Of a DNA stretch of 64,000 nt, positions 55,626-64,000 are shown piece by piece; positions within the stretch are counted from its first letter, which is position 1; every line of letters starts with the position of its first letter. The notes below the pieces were generated by a model, which was given only the letters and a program-made list of their open reading frames with translations, did no database searches and was not told the DNA's origin. Source of the stretch: Rhynochetos jubatus. Its lineage: Eukaryota > Chordata > Aves > Eurypygiformes > Rhynochetidae. The DNA is taken from NCBI GenBank assembly GCA_027574665.1, contig CM050656.1, forward strand, positions 5,021,001 to 5,085,000. Reading direction: 5' to 3'. The translations under genes were made by a program, and so were the position numbers.

Positions 55626-55673
55626 GTGTTCATGTTGTAGTGAACACCAAATTGTTCATAGGCTAATGAACAC
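55626..55673 (+). other. Paired or nested hairpin module in the PLPP3 3'UTR
   Basis: GTGTTCA (55626-55632) pairs perfectly with TGAACAC (55641-55647). TGTTCAT (55653-55659) pairs perfectly with ATGAACA (55666-55672). Alternatively GTGTTCAT (55626-55633) pairs with ATGAACAC (55666-55673), 8 of 8, enclosing TGAACA (55641-55646) paired with TGTTCA (55653-55658). The two folds exclude each other. Function is unknown. Confidence 0.7.
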
Positions 55674-55929
55674 TAAGGGAATTTTGAAAAGCTGGCCATC
55701 TTAGTGTTTTTTACTATGAAGATTTCCAATACCTGCGAGAGAAAAAAAAACAACTCGACTAAATTGTGTAGCACTATATACAAGAAACAGCACTGAGTCA
55801 AGATCTGGGATTGGTTTGTAAGAGTTGCTTTTTTCTCTTTTTTTGACACTAGTTTATTTTTGCCTCCTCTATTCCATACTGTGACTTAGTTTAGAAGAAG
55901 CTTGCCCACTCAAAGATCTCCGAAGGGTC

Positions 55930-56425
55930 TCTGATCACACTACACGCCTTTAACTCGCAGTCCTCAGAAGCGCGGTGAGGCTGAATAACTCCATCCTCCG
56001 CGCAGAGAAGCCACATTGCTTCCTCTCTGCTCGCTCCCTGGAGAGGGTTGGACCTGCCTGAGCCCCCAGGCGTGCGCAGCACCCACAAATGGCCCTTTGT
56101 GGATAGAGCATTCTCCGCTTCCCGACCATCCCTTCCAAAAAACGGCAGCAGGTTTTCTGCGCGCCCGCAGGAGCTGGCGGTTCGCAAGTGGGTAGCGGCA
56201 GCTCTGCCGAAGACGCGTTCGCACTACGACCTCGGGGCTGAGTCCCGGGGAAACTTTTATTCTGCAGTTTTGGGACGGGCTGCTGGGCGGCACGTCCCAG
56301 CCTGGGTGTCAGTCGGTTTGTGCATCCCCCCTCTTCTCCGTTCTCCCTTGGGCACCCCGGTGCACGCCACAGCGGGTACCAGGTCCTGCGCACCGCTCGG
56401 TGACACCGGTGGTAAATCAGCTGTG
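55930..56425 (+). other. GC/CpG-rich segment inside the 3'UTR
   Basis: About 500 bases with frequent CpG (for example around 55967-56005, 56155-56245 and 56270-56400) sit between A/T-rich 3'UTR parts. Both strands carry frames left open by the GC bias, but none has an ATG start with a recognisable product. It could be a CpG islet with its own activity or simply a GC-rich avian insertion. Boundaries are by eye. Confidence 0.55.
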
Positions 56426-57004
56426 CCTATATTGAGTGTGATATTTTTTCTTGTTTGGTTTTTTTTTTTAATTTTTTTCACCCAGAAACCACAGGTTCTT
56501 GGTTTGCAGCCCTTTCACAGAGCGCGTTTGCAAAGGGATCCCGCAAGCATGCAGAATGGCCATTTGCACATCCTTCTTACAGAATCCGTCCTATCATTTC
56601 AACTATAGCAAGCTATGATTTTTTTTATATATAAATATTATATAAATAATGTATAAAACCTTAAAAATTAACTATGTAAAATATTATTTCTGAAACAATT
56701 TTAGATATATCCACTATGACTATGACTATAAACTGTGTCCTGACCTGTGTTATTTACATTTTGCTGCTTAAAAAAGCATTGAATTAATTTTTTTATAGTC
56801 GACTAAAATATTGTAGTTCTGTGGTAGTAATATTTTAATGAAAATAACTACAATTAGAGACATTTGTATAAAAAAAATCATATTAAATTGTCTGTATTTT
56901 TGTAATGTTCCATTTTGTAAAGAGAAGAATATTCAAAGACTTTTGTAGAATACAAAATTGAAGTTTGTATCTGCGAAATTATTGCTGTATAAATGTGCTT
57001 TTTA

Positions 57005-57010
57005 AATAAA
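57005..57010 (+). terminator. PLPP3: Polyadenylation signal AATAAA of PLPP3
   Basis: A canonical AATAAA hexamer lies 1.68 kb after the stop codon at the end of the AU-rich part of the 3'UTR. It is followed within 50 bases by a T/G-containing stretch (TTGCGTTATGCCTTTGGGTT) that can act as the downstream element. No other AATAAA was seen between the stop codon and this point. Confidence 0.85.
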
Positions 57011-60000
57011 AGCTCATAACACAACTAAACATCCCGGTGCGACTTGCGTTATGCCTTTGGGTTGACCTTCCCATGCCAGAAAAATAGAGCCCTTGCTCAG
57101 TGCAATGACTGAGGGTGACCCTTTGGGATTTGGTGATACATGAGAGCATCGGGATAAAAAGGACCCGATGCTGCTCTGGATGGGCACACAAGAAGGTCCC
57201 ACCAGCTCCTGGCTGGGAAGGTGAGATGGGGGTGCGCGTGGGTTTGCGTTGCATCGGTCTTGCCTATGCCTGGTCTTCAAGAGCATTCATTTTTATTGAG
57301 GACATCCCTTTTTCTTTAGCAATGTTATAAGCTTTAAAGAAATATTATTTAAATTAAATAGGTCTTATTATTTAGGTAAAAAATATTATATTTTTATTCT
57401 GTGGCTGTAGAGCCGCAGCCTGGCTGCTGAGTGTCCCGGACAGTCCCTGCCTCGGAGGACTCACAACCCTGCTCTACACCACAACCACGACCTCTTCCAT
57501 GAAAACAGACACTTTGCAGCTGAACAAAAAACCTGCATTCAATGGGTTGCAAAAGACGTGGGTGGAAGGGGAAAAGAAGAAAAAAAAGCCCACAGCCACA
57601 TGTGCTCCCATACGCACACGTGCACAGCATACGGTTACAAGGCAGTTTTGGTTTTTATTATTTTTTAATTTTCTTTTTTTTCCCCTCTCTTCCTACAGAA
57701 TAAAATTAACGTCTTGGTGGTGACGCACGGTCAGAGCTGCGTTTCGGCCACTCCCCGGGTGAACCGCATCGGCAAGATAACGCGGCACAGAAATCATTTG
57801 CAAGAACACGTGACAGGAAGCGCACACCACATCAAACTGTAAATAAATAGCAGGTGGAAATTAAGCAGGCAGAACTCAGCTAGCACTTGCTATTATTATC
57901 CTAATTAGTAGTAATATTTTATTACGCGTGGAAAAACTTTGTAAACCCGCACCTGTCCTAAATGCGAAGGGAGTTTTCGTGGTGCCGCGTGTGATTTGAA
58001 AGCGTTTGGGGGGTTGAGGGTGTTGTGGAGGCGAGACCTTAGCTTGAGGGCAATGGCCGTGAGGACAGACTCTTAATCCCTAGTTTATCTCCAAAATATG
58101 CTGCCTGGGTTTAAGTAACCCGGGTGGGAGGAGGAAACCCTGCCTGTGCCTGGCAAGAGCTCAGCCCCTTGGACCCCTCCACATGTGGGGTTGGCTCGAG
58201 TGCAGCAAGCGCTGGGCTGAGAAAAAAATTGGAAGAAAACAGGAATACAGATGTCTGGGTGAAAGAGAAGGGATTGGAGAAGTGTCAGAAGGGAAACAGG
58301 GAAAAAGGCGATAAGAGCCAGGCAGAGGCAATGGCCACGGGGCTGGTGAGTAGCCGGACCTTGCTCAGGATGTGTGGGTCAGGTGGGGGAGAGGGAGAAA
58401 AGGCCATAGATTAATTTCTGGAAGGCAACAGGCTTGAACAATATAGCGTGGGGCCACGCATCAGCAGTGCCAAGTCCTATTTCTGGATGAGCGATGGGTT
58501 TAGCACCGTCATTTCCTCCTCCACTTCCCGTCCACCTTCCCTGTGCTGTCCGGTCCCATCCGTGTCCTCGGGTTGGGAGGATAAGGTCAGCTTTGCATGG
58601 CAGCCTGTGCCCATGGGGGTGCAGCTTTGCTGGGGCTCACTTTTGCCAACTGCTTGGGAAATAATTAAAGGGGAGTGATAATTGCTGAAGGCATGGATGG
58701 GATACGGTGATGGCATGGTCCGCAGAGACTTTGCAGAGCGTTGGGCAAATGTTTAGGTGCTACAGGAAGAAAGAGAACTGGTATTAAATGGCATTTCAAT
58801 GAAACCCCATAGAAAAGTGAAAGCACTTGGTGGGCTGGCTGAAGGAGTGGAGGTGTAGGTACTGCAAGTTGCGAGCATGGTGATGGGGCATATCTCTTAC
58901 CATCACTTCCTGCAGGGCAGGAAGGAAGTGGAAAAGAAATGGGTGAAATGGAAAATAAAACCAAAACCAAACCCATACAAACACTAGGATCCCAAGGCAA
59001 CTGCGTCCATGGGCGGTCCCTGAGCAGCATGTGCAGCTGGAGCTGACACCGCTGCGATGTGGGGTCCCTCATGCAAAGGCACATTGGCAGGGATGCTGGG
59101 CAGCCAGATTTTGGGGCTGGCAGTTTGCATGCTGCTCCGCACGCTGCAGCTCTGCAGCTACCACGGCCAGGGAGACAGTGAGCAAAGTCAGATGCGTTGC
59201 TGGAGTCCCAGGCTTGGACGCTGGTTGTGGCCTTTAGTGGTGCAGAATCTGGTCTCTGCTCACGCCGATGCTAATCAGAGGCTGTGGAGCACCAGGCAGC
59301 CCTCTGCCTTTGATGCTGGGGCCTGGCTGGCAGATCCTTTCCACACAAGGGGCTGTTCTGGTCAAACCTGTCTTTTTTTTTGCACTGAGACTCGTTCAGC
59401 CTGTTTTCACAGGCAAGGTTTCATGCATGCACCTGACTGCCATGGGAGCAGGTCTTTTGTTCCAGGGTAAGAAAGGCTTACTCAAGCCCCAGGTCTGGCC
59501 CTGTTTGGGTGTACCTAAACAGCTTCACTCAGCAAGAATGCTTGGCAGCCTTCAGAGGCTGAAGTTGTTGTACTTCTGCTCAATGATTTTCAGATATGAA
59601 GTTCTCAATCAAGGGAGGGGGAGGGAGGAGATTCATCCCACAAGCAGAGACCTGTTTCTCTCATGCCCCAAGCCTGCCTTATTTTGGGTGTCCAAAGTTT
59701 TCCTCAAGCTGTCTGTAAAGATAGAACGAGCATTCAGCTGTGGAACCAGAGGACATCTCTAACTAAGGAGCTGCTGTGCTGGAGGGATGATGGCTGGGCT
59801 GCAGCATGGCTGTCCCTGGAGCTAACATCCAACATCAGCTGCAATTCTCTCCCCCATGTCCCCTTTCTCTTGACACACCCTCTGTCTTCCTCCACTGCTC
59901 TCCTCCCAGAAGGCAAGTGATTCCTACCTTGTGTTTATCTTTACCTTTGCAGACCAGATCAGAGGTTCAGATTTTATGAATGAAGTGAATCACTTGCCTC

Positions 60001-61284
60001 CTGGCTTCTGTAAACACAGTCTATAGACCTGCCCATGGACACAAGCTACTGCCTGACTCCTCCAGACTTCCCTACCCTTGTCCCCTGGGTGCTGGATGAT
60101 GGCCCTGGCCCAACCCCAGTGGCCAACTCCTTGACTTACCAATTTACACCAACGTTGAACAGAAGCTGTCACCTTCACCCAAGGAAGCAGGCAGTAGTAA
60201 ACAACCTCCTGTTGACTCAGCAGGGGGAAAAAACCACACAAACAAACCCCAAAACCCAACAACTTTCAATTATCACCTTTGCACGCCACCCCCACTGGCA
60301 CCAGTCGGCGCGGGAGTGCCTGCATTAGCTTGTCTTGAGTTATAATTTCCTCGGGGCACAGACTACACCTATGTTTGGGTAGTAGCTATCAGGTTGGTTG
60401 CGATGAATCCCCACCCCATCCTATCTGTAGCTAGAAGGGAGCTAAGTCACGGGGAGAATCTCCCGGTTTCCTTAGAAAGTCTCGTTCTGCAAGTTCCTGC
60501 CCTGCTCGAGTGCTGCCGACTGCCACCACGGCGGTTGCTCGCAGGCAACGCTGCTTTTAATATATAGTGGCGCAGCCTCACGTAGCATTTAATTTTTGTC
60601 TTTAACACAGAAAATAACCATCTTGGCTTTGTTTTTTTATCTCTCATCAGGTGACACTCAGCGCTGCGTTTCGGGACACGTGAAGTGTGAGGCTGCCAGC
60701 TAATTCACTGCTGGTGGCAAAGGCATCGACATCTGCGGGGTTTAAAGGCATGAACTCTACAAGGTTTGATCTCACTTTGTACTCAGGCTTCATAACCAGC
60801 GGGAACAATGGGCTATTATTTAAGAAAAACACCTTTTAGTGTTTCCACGTGTCAGCAGAAAGTTGAGAATAAGAACCACTAAAACACCAAAATATGTGTA
60901 CACACACATCTATGGATGGGAGAAATGGGAATTGAGGGGAACTCAGCCTGCTCCTGAAGTCTTTGAAGTTATTAAAATTATACCAAAGCTTGAAATAATA
61001 GGACTTCTCTTTCCCACCAGAAAAATGAAACAAAGCCATCACTTAGGTTTTACAGAAACTGGTGTGAAAATCGTGGCATTTTAGCTACACTGACATCTCC
61101 ATTTCCAGGTGTGTGGTGTGAGTGCATGCTAGCTGAGGTCAGCTTGAGATATAAATTAAATAAGGGAGAGTTTAATTTGTGCTGGGCTGATCTTTCCCCC
61201 AAAGAAACATAATGAACAGAATATCAAGAACTCTGCCATTTTAATAAGGAACTCAGAAGTAAAATAAAATCTAAAAATTGAAAT

Positions 61285-61307
61285 CAAATAAAATAAAATA
61301 AAATAAA
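61285..61307 (+). repeat. (AAAAT)n microsatellite
   Basis: About four and a half AAATA-type pentamers lie in an A-rich stretch downstream of the gene. Confidence 0.85.
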
Positions 61308-61497
61308 GAAATGAAGTACAATCTAAAAAAAATAAGAAAATAAACCCTCTTTTTATTTAATGGAGGAAGGGAGCCAGACCTCCCATGAGCACTATCATTT
61401 CAAAGGGACCTGCCTTCTGCACAAGTGCATAATTTGTTTATTTTCAAAGAAATTTTAGTGATGTTGAAGGCAAATTAATAGCATTGCTGCAGCCTCC

Positions 61498-61660
61498 CAG
61501 GGCTTGTCTGAACAAGAAAAGGTGCTAATGTTTAATATGAGGTAAAATTTTAATCCATTTTATTAAACTGTGTAGATATTCTTAGTTCAGTTTTAAGCAG
61601 GATTAGTCCTGTTTACCTCAAGTCAAGTAAGCACAAGTATAACTTCAAGTGATATAAGCT
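61498..61660 (+). mobile_element. hAT-like non-autonomous DNA transposon remnant
   Basis: The sequence begins CAGGGCTTGTCTGAACAAGA. This closely resembles the terminal inverted repeat CAGGGCTTGTCTACACAAGA of a short hAT-like family common in turtles and crocodilians (from memory). The following 140 bases, with repeated AGTTTAA-type segments and a GTGTAGATATTCTTAGTTCA stretch, follow that consensus in order. The far end is not obvious, so only one half may remain. Confidence 0.55.
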
Positions 61661-62094
61661 TTGCTTAAATTAAAAGAGGAATAGCTACCAAGGCTTAGGG
61701 GGGGGAAACGTTTTAAAAAAAAAAAAATTAAAAAAAATTGGGGTTTGCTTTGATTTTTTTTTCTTTGCAAAATATTTCTTTCTATGGGATAATAATAAAA
61801 ACTAGGAAAAAAGTCTATGAAAGTTTTGCTTGTAAACGATGAGATGATTGCAGCTGAAAAAACACTACTTAATTCCAGAGAGGTAATTATTTTCAGCAGA
61901 GCCAGGCTAAGCATCCCCTTGAATGGATGCAAGGCTGGGCTGGTTAGTCATGACACTTTCATCCCACCCATTTCTGAGAGTCCCCAGCACCAATCATAAA
62001 TAAATGAATCAACACCAAGGCCAGCAGGATGCTCAGAATTCATCTGGCAGCTCTCACATTTAGCCTTGTAGCCCATTACTATGGTACTACGTGT

Positions 62095-62240
62095 CCTTTA
62101 GGAAGACATCCAGGCTTGATGTAAAGGTGCTAATTTATATCGGATTTACCACATCCATTGGCCAGCTGTCCTGCCAGCTCATTGGCCTCACTGTTATATG
62201 TTGTTAATAATTCCCTTGCTTTTCATTACTAACGGCTTCT
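62095..62240 (-). mobile_element. Old CR1-like LINE fragment
   Basis: The plus strand contains TTTAGGAAGACATCCAGGCT, TTGATG, TTTACCACATCC, TTGGCCAGCTGT and CTCACTGTTA in that order. These match the reverse complement of the old reptile-type CR1 (AGAAAGACATCCAGTCTTGAT, AATCCACCACATCC, GTAAGCTGTTCC, CTCACTGTTAAA) as remembered. It begins almost where the fragment at 4375-4511 leaves off in the consensus, and lies in the same orientation. The copy is badly worn and non-coding. Confidence 0.6.
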
Positions 62241-64000
62241 GTGTTCCCATGCCCCATATCCCTTTGCTTTTATTTATTAAAAAAAAAAAAAGAAGCTTTT
62301 TCTTATTCTATCATGCCATTTTCCCATAGCTGAATCTCATGGTTAGCATTTCATGGGATTTCCTCATAAATAATGCGTCTAGATTTACAGTTTGCCCACT
62401 TTTTGTTCAGGTTTTTGCTTCCTCGACAAGAACGTAAGGCTGCGAGTTAACACAAAATCAGCGGGGAAGGGACTAGGTAAGGACCAATTTTTCTTTGTGC
62501 AAGCAATTAGATAGCAGCACCTTCTGCTTGTAGGTCAGATTTAATCTGACGTTCTCCAAGAGGAGAGATTCCTTATCAGGTCTTAACCCTTCCACCTTCC
62601 AGGCCCTGGGACAATAGCAGCTTGATAGCATTCGCCTGCCCTCATGCCTTCTTCAGTCAGACACCTTATCTGCTAGACCTCAGGGTACTTCTGAAAAACA
62701 GATAACCCTCTCCCATGGGGTTGTCCGTAGCTGCAGAAGAGGTCCCTTTTCAAAATGAACGTTAATGACTTTGGTGCCAATGTGTAAGATGAGTTACTCT
62801 AAGCAACGTTGACAGATGGGCAGCATTTCTAGGCTTGGGTGGGTGGGGATAAGCCACTTTACACTTGGTATAAATCAGGTATGAGGCTGTTAGGCAAGTG
62901 GACTGGGCCAGCATGAGCCAGGGTACATATGGCAAGTGTCTTAGAGGTTTGGAGATGACTCCTGGATGGGATGAGAAGCTGGAGGGTTAAGAAGTCTTGG
63001 AAAGATGATTTTGTCATGGATTGACATGTACCTTAAAATTCACACAGCAAAACTTTCTATAATCATTCCAGCTCTCCAAAGGAGCTACAAAGGAACTAGA
63101 AGTTACCTCTACGCTAAATTCTTGCACTGCAGCTGACACACCAGCAGAGCCAGGGCAAAGCAGAATGCAGATTTGACCTTGCCGAAAGCAGACCGCAGCA
63201 CGCTGGGTTGATAACCGGTAAGTGTGCAGACACCAGTGAACGTGAGTAGAACAAAAGGCTTCAGAAGACTTTCCACCCACCGTATGTTAATAGGCCAGAG
63301 GGGCAAGGGGAGGGATGCTAGGCAGAGGGTTACATCTTCAGTCTTATTTATTAAGGACAAAATATTCAAATAAGTGTGTGTCAGCTCCTTGTCTGAACTG
63401 GCACTGAAAATAGGAAGGCCTTTCTAAGCTGTTGAAGAAAGAAAGCAAGCTGACTGGAGGCATTAAGCTGTGCATGTCTTATCTTGCAATGAAGGGAGCA
63501 GTTCCCTGTGGAAGTGGGCCAGGCTAGGCACGGAGCAGGTGGATTAACTGTTCAGAGGAAAGAGCATGGAAAGTAGCTTGCTTGCAGAGCAGGTCTCCAT
63601 ACAAATAAATACGAGGGAGCATAGATTAGTGCTTAAGCTAATGAACCACCCGTCAGAGCTCTCTGGGAGAAGATATTAGCACATAGCGGTACAGCCTTCG
63701 ACAGGCTGGCACCTCTGCAAGGAGCCAGAGGGTTCGGTACAGAACAGGCTGCCTATAGCTAACTTCCCAAAATACACATCGTACTTTAATGGAAAGCTAA
63801 CACAAACATTTCCAGCACAGGACCTGTAATGAGCTTCCAGTTTGCCTCAGGACTTTTTCTCCCAATTTGGTTATATTTATGAGCAGCTATTTTTACTTAA
63901 GTACAGAAGGGGGAAAAAAATTGCATGGATTGAGCTCCGCTTGCCCCTGCATCCACCACTGCAATGGGGAAGGGGAGAACTTTTGCTCTGCTTCTTGTCC

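Larger units (their letters stand above)
55327..57030 (+). other. PLPP3: PLPP3 3'UTR (about 1.7 kb)
   Basis: The 3'UTR runs from the TAG stop to just past the AATAAA at 57005-57010; cleavage probably falls near 57025-57030. It has three compositional parts. First is an A/T-leaning part to about 55930, with the double-hairpin module at 55626-55673. Second is a GC- and CpG-rich part at about 55930-56425. Third is a strongly AU-rich end with long A and T runs and an ATTTA pentamer at 56752-56756. Messages of this family are known to be regulated after transcription, and the AU-rich end would suit RNA-binding proteins or microRNAs, though no site is claimed. Long open frames here (for example 56048-56608) lack an ATG start and are treated as chance. 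Confidence 0.85.
57031..64000. other. Downstream non-coding DNA
   Basis: No exon or RNA gene was recognised after the PLPP3 polyadenylation site. Contents are an (AAAAT)n microsatellite (61285-61307), a hAT-like MITE remnant starting at 61498, an old CR1 fragment (62095-62240) and short A or T runs. A patch at 57720-57850 with several CpG has no recognised function. Confidence 0.6.

Noticed and set aside
56048-56608. 186-codon frame in the 3'UTR
   Set aside because: It begins at a TTG, not an ATG. It lies in the CpG-rich islet, ends in a poly-Phe run and has no recognisable product.

Overview
This is vertebrate nuclear DNA, most likely from a bird. It holds one confidently recognised protein-coding gene, PLPP3 (PPAP2B; phospholipid phosphatase 3, also called LPP3 or PAP2b), complete on the plus strand. 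Six coding exons lie at 12133-12271, 36618-36775, 41471-41754, 42492-42549, 49968-50144 and 55201-55326. All five introns are GT-AG, the phases join cleanly, and the product is 313 residues. An avian source is suggested by compact introns, low repeat density, an avian-type CR1 LINE 3' end at 25087-25345 and only worn remnants of older sauropsid repeats. This is an inference; a crocodilian or turtle source is less likely but not excluded.

Layout. Bases 1-11590 are upstream non-coding DNA with an old CR1 scrap and a few old DNA-transposon scraps. A CpG island (about 11590-12960) covers the inferred promoter, the 5'UTR and exon 1. It contains an AT-rich TATA-like block, nine GCNCG pentamers just before the start codon, and a 41-bp tandem duplication just inside intron 1. 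Intron 1 is 24.3 kb; introns 2 to 5 are 4.7, 0.7, 7.4 and 5.1 kb. The 3'UTR runs from 55327 to about 57030 and ends at an AATAAA signal at 57005-57010. The last 7 kb is non-coding, with a hAT-like MITE remnant and another old CR1 fragment.

The protein is a six-pass membrane phosphatase that dephosphorylates extracellular and lumenal lysophosphatidate, sphingosine-1-phosphate and related lipid phosphates. All three catalytic motifs are intact: K149-x6-R156-P157, S199-G200-H201, and S246-R247-x5-H253-x3-D257. Three accessory motifs differ from the human protein as I remember it. The integrin-binding RGD reads RGS, the basolateral di-tyrosine reads HY, and the loop N-glycosylation sequon has moved from N-C-S to a downstream N-Y-T.

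No CRISPR array, operon, RNA gene, endogenous retrovirus or novel multi-gene system was found. The most interesting unexplained structure is a short module in the 3'UTR (55626-55673). Its four GTTCA/TGAAC arms can fold either as two side-by-side hairpins or as one nested hairpin.
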